64,000 nucleotides of DNA from an uncultured Alistipes sp. (lineage in GTDB: Bacteria > Bacteroidota > Bacteroidia > Bacteroidales > Rikenellaceae). Both the position numbers and the translations under genes were made by a program. The first letter of the stretch is position 1, and each line of letters begins with the position of its first letter. Positions 37,425-46,105 of this stretch are shown piece by piece. The DNA lies in the NCBI GenBank assembly GCA_900545315.1, contig UQYM01000004.1, forward strand, positions 39,163-103,162, in the 5' to 3' direction. The notes below the pieces were generated by a model that searched no databases, was not told where the DNA came from, and was given only the letters and a program-made list of their open reading frames with translations.

Positions 37425-37720
37425 TGTAAAATGACTGCACTTAATATTGAATCATTAAGAATTGAATCGCGATCCCTTGGCCATTGCAGCCAAACGCCTC
37501 GCAGAAGTTATTCAGTAACGACCTGCAAAGTGCCGAACTGCTGTAAATGCACCTCTTCTCCTCCCAAAGTGAGGCATGTAAGGGATGAGGAATAACGAGG
37601 GCCTCGAAAGATGCAAGGAATACGAGCAATCCGCGACCTCCTGGGAAGGGACCAACGAAGAAAGGCAAGTGGGACCACAATAACCATTGGGGCCACAATA
37701 AGAGGTGCAAAACGCCTTGA

Positions 37721-38341
37721 CTACTGTTTGGTAAACTCGAAGCCTAAATAGAGGTTATCCACATTAGAGACCAATGTGTCGAGCGTTGCGAGCAGTGAAC
37801 TTACCGAGGAGACCTTGTCACCAAGCTGCTTTACCAACTCCAGCACCTTATTGGCAGAGAAGAGCAGCTGCATATTCGAGCCATCCAGATAGGCAAAGCC
37901 CTCCATCTTACCCAATGTCCGCTGAGCTTGGCTGGTTACGGTCAGCGCAATTGCATGCGATTCGGGCTCGTAGGAATAGGTTCCGCTGAGCGTCCGAGAA
38001 CCAACTGCCATCGAGAAGGTGCTGTCTGCGGCAAACGTAATGGTGCACGCACCGCTCTTAATCCCGACCAATCCATAAATATTCTCCAGCCGCTCCTCGA
38101 TCGAAGCGGTGGTAGTCGAAGCCGCCAACGTTGCCAAAGCATTATCACTCTCGAGACGTACACCCGGCTTCTCATAGTTCCAGGTGGCCACCAAAGCCAG
38201 GGCTGTCAATTTACCGCCCGTCGCCTCGTCAGCCACATTGGTAAGGGCCCCTTTTAATACACTTTTCCAATCCTGCGCCTGCACCGTACCACACACCAAC
38301 ACCAACAGGGCCAGGAGACCAATCGTCTTACCTCTTTTCAT
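37721..38341 (-). CDS. DUF4923 secreted protein (lipocalin-like)
   Basis: 206 residues with a signal peptide (MKRGKTIGLLALLVLVCG, cleavage near VQAQ). It shows the DUF4923 pattern: ALVATWNYEKPGVRLESDNALATLA, IKSGACTITFAADSTFSM, GTYSYEPESHAIALTV and FAYLDGSNMQLLFSANKVLELV (each part quoted is under 21 residues apart from normal overlap). Probably a periplasmic or outer-membrane-associated beta-barrel; function unknown. It lies downstream of infC past a strong terminator and no separate promoter is obvious. Confidence 0.8.
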   Translation of the reverse strand: MKRGKTIGLLALLVLVCGTVQAQDWKSVLKGALTNVADEATGGKLTALALVATWNYEKPGVRLESDNALATLAASTTTASIEERLENIYGLVGIKSGACTITFAADSTFSMAVGSRTLSGTYSYEPESHAIALTVTSQAQRTLGKMEGFAYLDGSNMQLLFSANKVLELVKQLGDKVSSVSSLLATLDTLVSNVDNLYLGFEFTKQ

Positions 38342-38359
38342 AAGCTCTCTGTTTTATAC

Positions 38360-38392
38360 AAAAAATGACCGCCTGCGGCATGCAGGCGGTCA
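38360..38392 (-). terminator. Intrinsic terminator of thrS-infC
   Basis: TGACCGCCTGC / GCAGGCGGTCA, an 11-bp stem with loop of five; on the minus strand it is followed by TTTTTT. It lies 74 nt after the infC stop, where rpmI would be expected in many genomes. Confidence 0.88.
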
Positions 38393-38465
38393 CTATCATT
38401 CATACCCGTCAACATCCTTTAATATATAACGTTACGGGATGCGACAATCGTACGTGTCAAGAAAA

Positions 38466-39041
38466 CTATTTTTTCGGTTTCGGAGCGACGATCATAATCA
38501 TCCGTTTACCCTCCAGACGTGGCATCTGCTCCACTTTGCCCCACTCTTCGAGATCGGTCGCAAAGCGCAACAACAGAATTTCACCCTGATCCTTAAAGAC
38601 AATCTGACGTCCGCGGAAGAAGACATACGCCTTGACTTTATCTCCCTCCTTGAGGAAGTTCTCGGCATGCTTCAATTTGAAGTTGTAATCGTGATCGTCG
38701 GTATTGGGACCGAAACGGATCTCTTTGATCACCACCTTCACCGATTTTGCCTTCAGCTCTTTGGCTTTTTTCTTCTGCTGATACAAGAACTTCGAGTAAT
38801 CGACGATCCGGCAAACGGGGGGATCGGCCTTGGGTGAAATCTCAACCAAATCAAGCCCCTGCTCGTCGGCCATCGCCAACGCCTCTTTCAAAGAAACGAC
38901 CTTCGGGGTCTCCACATTCTCACCGACTACGCGCACCTGCTGGGCCGTAATCATATGGTTAATTTTGTGGGCTGCCTCTTTTTCGGGCATTCTGCCGCGC
39001 AAAGCAGGCCTGGGTTGCGGTTTTCTAACTGGAATAGCTAT
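38466..39041 (-). CDS. infC: Translation initiation factor IF-3
   Basis: About 191 residues. Family marks: NHMITAQQVRVVGEN, LAMADEQGLDLVEISP, PPVCRIVDYSKFLYQQKKK, KVVIKEIRFGPNTDDHDYNFKLKHA and GDKVKAYVFFRGR (given as short pieces). The first ATG in frame is 38990, but the frame is open back to the thrS stop. Upstream residues AIPVRKPQPRPALRGR are rich in basic and Pro residues as in Bacteroidota IF-3. A perfect AGGAGG (39050-39055) sits 8 nt before an ATA codon (39039-39041); ATT follows two codons later (39033-39035). infC genes of other bacteria are known to begin with rare codons such as AUU, used for autoregulation. I therefore place the start at ATA 39041, with ATT 39035 and ATG 38990 as alternatives. 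Confidence 0.88.
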   Translation of the reverse strand: MAIPVRKPQPRPALRGRMPEKEAAHKINHMITAQQVRVVGENVETPKVVSLKEALAMADEQGLDLVEISPKADPPVCRIVDYSKFLYQQKKKAKELKAKSVKVVIKEIRFGPNTDDHDYNFKLKHAENFLKEGDKVKAYVFFRGRQIVFKDQGEILLLRFATDLEEWGKVEQMPRLEGKRMIMIVAPKPKK

Positions 39042-39049
39042 GGCTTTGT

Positions 39050-39055
39050 CCTCCT
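39050..39055 (-). promoter_or_regulatory. Strong Shine-Dalgarno of infC
   Basis: AGGAGG on the minus strand, 8 nt before ATA. A perfect SD is rare among the genes of this window, and it decides the unusual start codon. Confidence 0.7.
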
Positions 39056-39083
39056 GATTAATTAATACTCTAAAATCGAAAAA

Positions 39084-41030
39084 CTATTTATTGTTTAAGG
39101 CTTCAACCTCTTTCTTTACGCTCGAGGTGACCAGATCGGCAAATTCCTGCTGGGTCATCACACCCTTATCGCCTTCGCCCTGGACACGAACAGAAACCGT
39201 ACCATCCTGCTGCTCCTTCTCGCCGACGATCAACAGGAACGGAATTCGTTTCAGCTCATTATCACGTATCTTACGACCAATCTTTTCGTTACGGTCGTCC
39301 ACCTGAGCGCGAATATCGCAATTATTTAGAAAATTCGAAACACTTTGCGCATAATCGTTGAATTTTTCGCTGATCGGCAGTACAACCACCTGATCCGGAG
39401 CCAGCCACAACGGGAATTTACCACCGGTGTGCTCCAACAATACAGCCACAAAACGCTCCATAGAGCCGAACGGTGCACGGTGAATCATGATCGGACGGTG
39501 TAGCTTGTCATCCGACCCTTTGTAGGTCAAATCGAAACGCTCCGGCAGGTTGTAGTCAACCTGGATCGTTCCCAACTGCCATTTACGGCCGATTGCATCC
39601 TTAACCATGAAATCAAGTTTCGGGCCATAGAATGCAGCCTCACCCAATTCGACCACCGTTTGCAGACCTTTTTCAGCCGCTGCCTCGATAATGGCCTGCT
39701 CAGCCTTATGCCAGTTCTCGTCTGAACCGATATATTTCTCCTTGTTGTTAGGGTCACGCAGCGAGATCTGAGCGGTATATTGATCGAAACTCAACGTCTT
39801 GAAGATGTAGAGCACGATATCGATCACCTTCATGAACTCATCCTTGAGCTGGTCCGGACGGCAGAAGATGTGGGCATCGTCCTGGGTAAATCCACGCACA
39901 CGCGTCAACCCGTGCAACTCACCGCTCTGCTCGTAACGGTACACGGTACCGAACTCGGCAAAACGCAACGGCAGATCTTTGTATGAACGCGGTTTCCAAC
40001 GATAAATTTCGCAGTGGTGCGGGCAGTTCATCGGTTTGAGCAGGAACTCTTCGCTGTCATCCGGTGTATGAATCGGCTGGAACGAGTCCTTACCGTATTT
40101 AGCGTAGTGACCTGAAGTCACATACAGGTCCTTCATTCCGATATGCGGAGTGATCACCTGCTGATAACCGTACTGTTTCTGTACATTACGTAAGAAGTGC
40201 TCCAAGCGGTCACGCAGTGCAGCACCCTTAGGCAACCACAACGGCAAACCGGCACCCACACGCGGTGAGAAGCAGAACAGCTCCAGTTCACGCCCCAATT
40301 TCCGGTGATCACGTTTTTTGGCCTCCTCCAGCATGGCCAGATACTCATCGAGCATCGACTTCTTGGGGAATGAAATACCGTAAATACGGGTCAACATCTT
40401 GTTGTGCTCATCGCCACGCCAATAGGCTCCAGCGATCGACGTCAACTTAATGGCCTTGATGTACCCCATATTGGGCAGGTGCGGACCACGGCACAAATCG
40501 GTAAAATTACCGTTGGTATAGAAGCTGATCGTACCATCTTCGAGGCCGTTGATCAGTTCGACTTTGTATTCGTCACCTTTTTTGGTATATGTATCGAGTG
40601 CCTCGGCCTTAGACACTTCACGACGGGTAATCGCCTCTTTGGTGCGAGCCAGCTCCTCCATCTTCTTCTCGACCTTGGGCAGATCGGCCTCCGTGATGGG
40701 CACCGGCGAATCCACATCGTAATAAAATCCGTTCTCAATGCTGGGACCGATGCCAAACTTGATGCCCGGATAAAGCGACTCCAACGCCTCCGCCAACAAG
40801 TGTGACGACGAGTGCCAGAAGGCATGTTTACCCTCGGGATCATCCCATTTGTGCAGTTTGATCTGAGCATCTGTCTGAATCGGCATGTTCAGATCGCACA
40901 CCTTACCATTTACCGTCGCGGACAACACCTCCTGCGCCAGGCGGGGGCTGATGCTCTCGGCTATCTGCATAGCCGTCGTTCCTTCGGCGTACTCACGAAT
41001 GCCGCCGTCAGGGAAAGTTACTTTAATCAT
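39084..41030 (-). CDS. thrS: Threonyl-tRNA synthetase
   Basis: 648 residues: TGS domain (1-60), the second editing domain with HxxxH (HSSSHLLAEAL) and the SAD motif, a class II catalytic core with motif 2 FRYE-like TVYRYEQSGELHGLTRVRGF and motif 3 HRAPFGSMERFVA, and the anticodon-binding domain with VRVQGEG near the end. The zinc ligands are Cys in PMNCPHHCEIY and the His residues that follow. infC follows after 42 nt. A hairpin in the 5' leader may mimic the tRNA-Thr anticodon arm. Confidence 0.96.
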   Translation of the reverse strand: MIKVTFPDGGIREYAEGTTAMQIAESISPRLAQEVLSATVNGKVCDLNMPIQTDAQIKLHKWDDPEGKHAFWHSSSHLLAEALESLYPGIKFGIGPSIENGFYYDVDSPVPITEADLPKVEKKMEELARTKEAITRREVSKAEALDTYTKKGDEYKVELINGLEDGTISFYTNGNFTDLCRGPHLPNMGYIKAIKLTSIAGAYWRGDEHNKMLTRIYGISFPKKSMLDEYLAMLEEAKKRDHRKLGRELELFCFSPRVGAGLPLWLPKGAALRDRLEHFLRNVQKQYGYQQVITPHIGMKDLYVTSGHYAKYGKDSFQPIHTPDDSEEFLLKPMNCPHHCEIYRWKPRSYKDLPLRFAEFGTVYRYEQSGELHGLTRVRGFTQDDAHIFCRPDQLKDEFMKVIDIVLYIFKTLSFDQYTAQISLRDPNNKEKYIGSDENWHKAEQAIIEAAAEKGLQTVVELGEAAFYGPKLDFMVKDAIGRKWQLGTIQVDYNLPERFDLTYKGSDDKLHRPIMIHRAPFGSMERFVAVLLEHTGGKFPLWLAPDQVVVLPISEKFNDYAQSVSNFLNNCDIRAQVDDRNEKIGRKIRDNELKRIPFLLIVGEKEQQDGTVSVRVQGEGDKGVMTQQEFADLVTSSVKKEVEALNNK

Positions 41031-41052
41031 TGTTTTGTATTTTATCGGTTTT

Positions 41053-41095
41053 GCTCGCAGGTTTCCACGTTACGAGGTGGACCTGCCTGCGAGGC
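41053..41095 (-). promoter_or_regulatory. Leader hairpin of thrS, candidate autogenous operator
   Basis: On the minus strand CTCGCAGG (41093-41086) pairs with CCTGCGAG (41061-41054). An inner stem CCAC/GTGG carries the loop CUCGUAAC, which contains CUCGUAA, the loop expected of a tRNA-Thr with anticodon CGU. The hairpin lies about 24-63 nt before the start codon, the place of the E. coli thrS operator, where ThrRS represses its own translation. Confidence 0.45.
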
Positions 41096-41243
41096 TTATT
41101 TTCCTTATCTCTTTTTCTTTCACCCGATCTCTGTCAATCACAACCAGTTATCGGATATATGCTACGCGTTCAACGTCTCGCGTCCCGAACAACCGTTTAC
41201 CACTGCAACCGATTTCGGCTCTTCGCAGCCTCTTCCTGTCGTT

Positions 41244-42338
41244 CTAAACCTCCTCCTCGGTTTCGGGCAGATCGGCCGCCGATACATCGACGCCATTCTC
41301 CCGTTTGAACTTCTGGAGCGGATCTGCCGAAATCTCCGCATACAACTCACGGCTACGCAAAATATCCATCGCCATATAGATGGCATTACGCATTGCCTGA
41401 GCGTTGGCTTTGTCCTGTCCGGCAATATCGAAACCGACACCGTGGGCAGGGCTGGTTCTGACAATCGGCAACCCGGCCGTAAAGTTAACCCCATCACCCG
41501 ACAGCGCTTTGAAGGGGGCCAGTCCCTGATCGTGATACATGGCCAAAACCGCATCGTACCGGGCAAATGTTCCGGCCGCAAAGAAGCCGTCAGCAGGGAA
41601 GGGTCCGAATGCCAACACCCCTTCGCTAAACGCGGTCTGAATCGCCGGCGTAATGATCTGCTGCTCTTCACCGCCGATCACCCCACCATCACCGGCGTGC
41701 GGGTTGAGTGCCAACACCGCAATCTTCGGTTCATGGATGGAGAAATCCTGAATCAGGCTGCTACGCAGACCATGCAAAGCGGACACAATCTTCGCCTCAG
41801 TAACAGACGGCGCCACCTCAGCCAGCGGAACATGAATGGTCACCAGGCCCACCTTCAGCAGGTCACTGCACATCATCATCAACGGCTCGCCTCCGAACTC
41901 GGCAGCAAAGAACTCGGTATGTCCGGTAAAATCGAAGCCCGCTTCATGGACATTCTCCTTACAAATCGGAGCAGTAACCACGACATCGATCAGGCCAGCC
42001 TTCAGATCAGCTGCCGCAGCATGCAGTGCCGCAATCGAGGCTTGTCCCGCTTCGGCGGTCATTCGTCCCGGTTCGATCCGCAAATCGCCCGCCGTACAAT
42101 CGACCAAATTGACCCGACGAGGATGAGCATCCGACGCTTTGGTGATGATATTGTAGCTGAAATTTTCAGCATCGGCAATCGTACGACGGTAAAATCCGGC
42201 CGCTTTGGCCGAACCGTAAATCACCGGCGTGCAAAGTTCACAAATTCTCGGATCGAGTAACGATTTGATAATCACCTCATATCCAATTCCATTTATATCG
42301 CCTTGCGTAATGCCGACTCGTATCTTGGTATCACTCAT
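41244..42338 (-). CDS. pdxA: 4-hydroxythreonine-4-phosphate dehydrogenase
   Basis: 364 residues. Oxidises 4-phosphohydroxy-L-threonine in PLP synthesis. Marks: VGITQGDINGIGYEVI, TAPICKENVHEAGFDFTGHTEF, ALNPHAGDGGVIGGEE and AMYHDQGLAPFKALS (the His residues bind metal). ATG 42338 gives the family start (MSDTKIRVGITQGD); an upstream in-frame start would cross the promoter element at 42363-42370. PLP is also the cofactor of GcvP, though the genes are far apart. Confidence 0.95.
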   Translation of the reverse strand: MSDTKIRVGITQGDINGIGYEVIIKSLLDPRICELCTPVIYGSAKAAGFYRRTIADAENFSYNIITKASDAHPRRVNLVDCTAGDLRIEPGRMTAEAGQASIAALHAAAADLKAGLIDVVVTAPICKENVHEAGFDFTGHTEFFAAEFGGEPLMMMCSDLLKVGLVTIHVPLAEVAPSVTEAKIVSALHGLRSSLIQDFSIHEPKIAVLALNPHAGDGGVIGGEEQQIITPAIQTAFSEGVLAFGPFPADGFFAAGTFARYDAVLAMYHDQGLAPFKALSGDGVNFTAGLPIVRTSPAHGVGFDIAGQDKANAQAMRNAIYMAMDILRSRELYAEISADPLQKFKRENGVDVSAADLPETEEEV

Positions 42339-42362
42339 CTGTGTTCGGTTTATTCCTACCGG

Positions 42363-42370
42363 CAAAGATA
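42363..42370 (-). promoter_or_regulatory. Promoter -7 element of pdxA
   Basis: Minus strand TATCTTTG matches TAnnTTTG, 25 nt before the start codon; no clear -33 TTTG. Confidence 0.5.
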
Positions 42371-42471
42371 ATAAAGTTCCGCCAAATAGCTCTCCATTCA
42401 CCTTATATATTAAGATCGAACGCAACAAACAGCTGTATCTTGCGATGATTTCTAAAAACCATTACTGTGTA

Positions 42472-42502
42472 TTGCACATTACCAAAATATCATTTATATT
42501 TG
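42472..42502 (+). promoter_or_regulatory. Promoter of the GIN-domain gene
   Basis: TTG at 42472-42474, 20 nt, TATATTTG at 42495-42502. Leader about 125 nt. Confidence 0.65.
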
Positions 42503-42636
42503 TTATGTAAGTGAAGTATTAGATAGCGTATCATGTCAATCACACCGACAACCGCGTGGTTACAGAGCTGAGAAAACCCTATGCGCTTCGGATACCTCTA
42601 ACCAACTTAAAATTTGTTGAACATAAAACAATTGTT

Positions 42637-43470
42637 ATGAAAAAAGCGCTCATGTTTTCACTGTTTGCCGCATTATGCTGCAGCAGTGGATGCCTCTCAG
42701 CCCAAACCATGACCACCCGGCAGACCCGCTTCGAAGGCCAAAACATCACCGGTGTTTCTGCCGGCTCGACGTTTCAGGTAGAGGTTTACCAATCGGACAA
42801 AACCTCGGCAACCGTAGAGTTACCTGCAAAGTGGGCTGACAAATTGGAGTTTACGATCGACAACGACGGCGTCGTAAACATCAAATTGGAAGGCTTCAAA
42901 CTGAATCTGAACAAAGAGGATGAATTCAAAGCAACCGTCTATCTCAAAGATCCCTATTCATTGAAGGCCAGCAGCTCAGCAACCATTACGGCCAAGACCC
43001 CGATCAAAACAGCGACCTTGAATATTGATGTCAGCTCTTCAGGCGAAGTTATTATTCCTGACTTGACCGCGACCAACCGCGTGGTCATCAACGGATCATC
43101 TTCCGGAGAAATTGAGGCCAAAATCACCGCACCTTTATTGCGTTGCGATGTCAATTCATCCGCTTCAGCTGATCTCGAACATATTGGAACCGAAGCCGTA
43201 CTGAATGCAGCCTCATCCGCAGATATCGACATCAAAGGAAGTACAAACAAAGTTACAGCCACAACCAATTCCGCAGGCAAAATCGATGGAGAGGAGTACA
43301 CTGCAAAGGAGGCCTCATGCCGTGCTAATTCTGCAGGAAAAATCACCCTGCATATAACAGGATCGCTCTCAGCCAAAGCCTCAACCGGCGGTTCGGTTAT
43401 CTACAGCGGAGATCCCAATGTACAATCCTTGGACACCTCAACAGGAGGACGAGTTCGGAAAGCAGAATAA
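42637..43470 (+). CDS. Secreted DUF2807 (head GIN domain) protein
   Basis: 277 residues from MKKALMFSLFAALCCSSGC, a signal peptide with cleavage near LSAQT. The rest is a repetitive beta-solenoid-like domain with many Ser/Ala/Thr turns (SASSSATITAK-type, DVSSSGEVIIPD, INGSSSGEIEAKI, VNSSASADLEHIG, AASSADIDIKG, NSAGKIDGEEY), the hallmark of the DUF2807/GIN family. Probably envelope-located; function unknown. An upstream in-frame start (42556) is rejected because the signal peptide begins at 42637. Confidence 0.88.
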   Translation: MKKALMFSLFAALCCSSGCLSAQTMTTRQTRFEGQNITGVSAGSTFQVEVYQSDKTSATVELPAKWADKLEFTIDNDGVVNIKLEGFKLNLNKEDEFKATVYLKDPYSLKASSSATITAKTPIKTATLNIDVSSSGEVIIPDLTATNRVVINGSSSGEIEAKITAPLLRCDVNSSASADLEHIGTEAVLNAASSADIDIKGSTNKVTATTNSAGKIDGEEYTAKEASCRANSAGKITLHITGSLSAKASTGGSVIYSGDPNVQSLDTSTGGRVRKAE

Positions 43471-43493
43471 ACAGCTGTTCGATAAATAAATAG

Positions 43494-43526
43494 ACGGAGG
43501 GGCAACCAATCGGTTGCCCCTCCGTT
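43494..43526 (+). terminator. Intrinsic terminator of the GIN-domain gene
   Basis: ACGGAGGGGCAACC / GGTTGCCCCTCCGT, a 14-bp perfect stem with 4-nt loop AATC, 23 nt after the stop codon; the T tract is short. I see no gene in 43527-43798. Confidence 0.8.
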
Positions 43527-43798
43527 GTATCTACTGTATCGACATCCTGTACATCATCCCCATTCGACAGCCACTCGCAATCAACCTACCACACGTATCG
43601 CTCAACACAAGGTTGTCAGACAGGACAGTGACATCACTCGACGCTTACCCCGCAGCACTGCTCTCTTCAATCCCACGGGCAGACCTGACCCCAACACGAT
43701 TGTTCGAGGCCATAGCAATGGCCTCATATCGGTCCACGCGCTCTTTGGAGCCCTTGTTTAAGGTTTAAGCAATGCCCATACCTTAATAAAAGGCATAG

Positions 43799-44599
43799 TT
43801 ATAAACAGCGCCGGCGAAATTCCGAGCAAACAATTGCGGTAGCGGTAGCCACATTCAGCGATTCGGAGGTGGGGACTCCTGCCGGGAAGGATGGAATATA
43901 GAGACGATGCGCCACCAACGCAGCGACCTGTGCCGACACTCCCTTTCCTTCGCTTCCCATCACCACAATGCCCCCTGTTGTCAGCGGTGCATCATAGATG
44001 GTATCTCCATCAAGAAAGGTTCCATATACCGGTACTCCAGCCTGCACAGCTTGTGCAAGCCACTCCGTCAGCGGGAGGTAGTGCACCCGTACACGAGCGA
44101 TCGCCCCCATCGTCGCCTGCACCACTTTGGGATTGAAACAGTCAGCCGTGTGCTCCGAACAGACCACCTCACGAATTCCGAACCAATCGGCAATACGTAA
44201 GATGGTTCCCATATTACCCGGATCCTGCACTCCATCTAAAGCCAATGCCAAATCGCTATCGCGTTTTAGGGCCGGCATGCGCCACCGAGGCACTTCAACC
44301 AAAGCCAACAACGCCGAAGGTGTCTTCAAAAAGCTGATCCGCTCCATCTCTTTCTGTGAGACCATGTCGATCTGCACCTCTTTGGATGTAGCAAACGTTT
44401 TCTCCATCCCCGACTGTAACTGCTTCAGTCCCTCTTCGGTACAGCAGACCCGACGCACTCGCAAAGCCCCACCGGCCAGTGTTCCTGCAACCAGCTCCGT
44501 CACCAATTTGGCCCCTTCGGCCACGAATAGCCCTTCCGCTTGCCGTCCACGCTTATCGCCCAGTGAACGGATCATCTGTATTTCAGCTTTGGTCAACAT
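43799..44599 (-). CDS. TrmH/SpoU family RNA methyltransferase
   Basis: 266 residues. The N-terminal L30-like substrate-binding part (residues 1-105) begins LTKAEIQMIRSLGDKRGRQ. The C-terminal SPOUT knot shows motif 1 LDGVQDPGNMGTILRIADWFG, motif 2 GGIVVMGSEGKGVS and motif 3 IPSFPAGVPTSESLNVATAT. Uses AdoMet to 2'-O-methylate a ribose in rRNA or tRNA; the target is not readable from sequence. Confidence 0.92.
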   Translation of the reverse strand: MLTKAEIQMIRSLGDKRGRQAEGLFVAEGAKLVTELVAGTLAGGALRVRRVCCTEEGLKQLQSGMEKTFATSKEVQIDMVSQKEMERISFLKTPSALLALVEVPRWRMPALKRDSDLALALDGVQDPGNMGTILRIADWFGIREVVCSEHTADCFNPKVVQATMGAIARVRVHYLPLTEWLAQAVQAGVPVYGTFLDGDTIYDAPLTTGGIVVMGSEGKGVSAQVAALVAHRLYIPSFPAGVPTSESLNVATATAIVCSEFRRRCL

Positions 44600-44713
44600 A
44601 TTCTATATCTGTCAAACGGCTTTACCCGAGCGTCCCGTCGCCTTGTTGCTATTGTGACGCAATCTGAAAGGAACGAATCACCCACACGCTCAAGCACAAC
44701 CCGGCCGCCAGTA

Positions 44714-44746
44714 CAAATGTAACAAAACCCTCGCGACCAAACCAAA
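44714..44746 (-). promoter_or_regulatory. Promoter of the TrmH-like gene
   Basis: Minus strand TTTG (44746-44743), 21 nt, TACATTTG (44721-44714); leader about 110 nt. Confidence 0.6.
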
Positions 44747-44907
44747 ATTCTGTGCAACATCTCCTCAATCTCGCCATTTTCCGCATCTGCTCACAGCTTG
44801 AAACACCATTCCCAATACTCCCCTAACCACAACAGACACGTCGCAACCCAATTGGCACACTCTGGCGAGTAAGGATGTTCGATTTTTCAATAAATTTTCG
44901 CAGTCGA

Positions 44908-44939
44908 TTTGCAAAACAGATTCAGACACCGTACCTTTG
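44908..44939 (+). promoter_or_regulatory. Promoter of carA-carB
   Basis: TTTG at 44908-44911, 20 nt, TACCTTTG at 44932-44939. The rest of the 44600-45010 gap holds the divergent promoter and no gene that I see. Confidence 0.8.
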
Positions 44940-45010
44940 CATCTCAGAAACTATTCTGAGAAGAAGACAGTTTCAGCAAGTGATACGAACGATTAACTTA
45001 CTGATTGATA

Positions 45011-46105
45011 ATGTCTGACAAAAAAACTGCCCGCCTCATTCTTGAGGACGGCACCGTCTTCACGGGTTACTCTTTCGGCACGGAAACGGCTGTGTCCGGC
45101 GAAGTTGTTTTCAACACCGCGATGACCGGTTATCCCGAAAGCCTGACTGATCCGTCTTACCGGGGTCAAATTCTGGTTTCCACCTATCCATTGATCGGCA
45201 ACTACGGCGTTCCTAAAAAAGATATGGAATACGGTCTGCTCAAATATTTTGAGTCAGACCGTATTCATATTAAAGGACTGATTATCTCGGACTACTCGTT
45301 CGAGTACAGCCACTGGAATGCCGGTGAAAGTCTCGCCGACTGGCTGCGCGAAAACGGCATCCCCGGCATCTACGGGATCGACACGCGTCAACTGACCAAA
45401 ATCATTCGTGAACGCGGTGTGATGCTGGGCAAAATTGTAGTCGAAGGTTGCGAAGAACCAGCCGAATTCGATGACCCGAACCAGCGCAATCTGGCCGCCG
45501 AAGTCAGCACACCGACGATTGAGACCTACGGCGATGGCCCGTTGAAGATTGTTTTGGTGGACTGCGGTTGCAAATACAACATCATCCGCTGCCTGATCAA
45601 CCGTGGAGCAACGGTGATTCGGGTACCCTGGGACTACGATTTTACACAGATCGATTACGATGGCGTCATGCTCAGCAACGGTCCCGGCGATCCACAACAG
45701 TGCGCGGCAACCATTGCCAACATCAAGAAGGCGATGGCCTTGGGTAAACCGATTTTCGGCATCTGCCTGGGCAACCAGCTGCTCTCGATTGCTGCGGGTG
45801 CAACCACCTATAAGCTCAAATACGGACACCGCAGCCACAACCAGCCGGCATTGATGGTGGGCACAAACAAAGCGGTGATCACCTCGCAAAACCACGGTTT
45901 TGCAGTCAACACCGATACGCTGGGTCCCGATTGGGAGCCCTACTTCATCAACCTCAACGACGGTACCAGCGAAGGTATTCGTCACAAGAGTCTCCCCTTC
46001 TTCTCAGTTCAGTTCCACCCTGAAGCTTCGGGCGGCCCGGTGGATACCGAATTCCTGTTCGACGACTTTATCCGCAACATTGAAACCTCGAAAAATGGAA
46101 AATAA
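45011..46105 (+). CDS. carA: Carbamoyl-phosphate synthase small (glutaminase) subunit
   Basis: 364 residues. Hydrolyses glutamine and sends ammonia to CarB. The N-terminal domain shows LEDGTVFTGYSFG and FNTAMTGYPESLTDPSY. The class I amidotransferase domain has SNGPGDPQQC, nucleophile Cys in FGICLGNQLL and the His/Glu pair in VQFHPEASGGP. Start at ATG 45011 rather than a TTG two codons earlier. It overlaps carB by 11 nt. Confidence 0.96.
   Translation: MSDKKTARLILEDGTVFTGYSFGTETAVSGEVVFNTAMTGYPESLTDPSYRGQILVSTYPLIGNYGVPKKDMEYGLLKYFESDRIHIKGLIISDYSFEYSHWNAGESLADWLRENGIPGIYGIDTRQLTKIIRERGVMLGKIVVEGCEEPAEFDDPNQRNLAAEVSTPTIETYGDGPLKIVLVDCGCKYNIIRCLINRGATVIRVPWDYDFTQIDYDGVMLSNGPGDPQQCAATIANIKKAMALGKPIFGICLGNQLLSIAAGATTYKLKYGHRSHNQPALMVGTNKAVITSQNHGFAVNTDTLGPDWEPYFINLNDGTSEGIRHKSLPFFSVQFHPEASGGPVDTEFLFDDFIRNIETSKNGK

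Noticed and set aside
41062..41085. T-box riboswitch upstream of thrS (a GTGGAAACC word resembles the T-box)
   Set aside because: No specifier stem, no terminator/antiterminator pair and not expected in Bacteroidota; an E. coli-like operator hairpin fits better.
40812..42260. 482-codon open frame on the plus strand
   Set aside because: Antisense to thrS and pdxA, low-complexity residues and no domain.
43514..43768. 84-codon open frame after the GIN-domain gene
   Set aside because: It begins inside the terminator hairpin and shows no coding signature.
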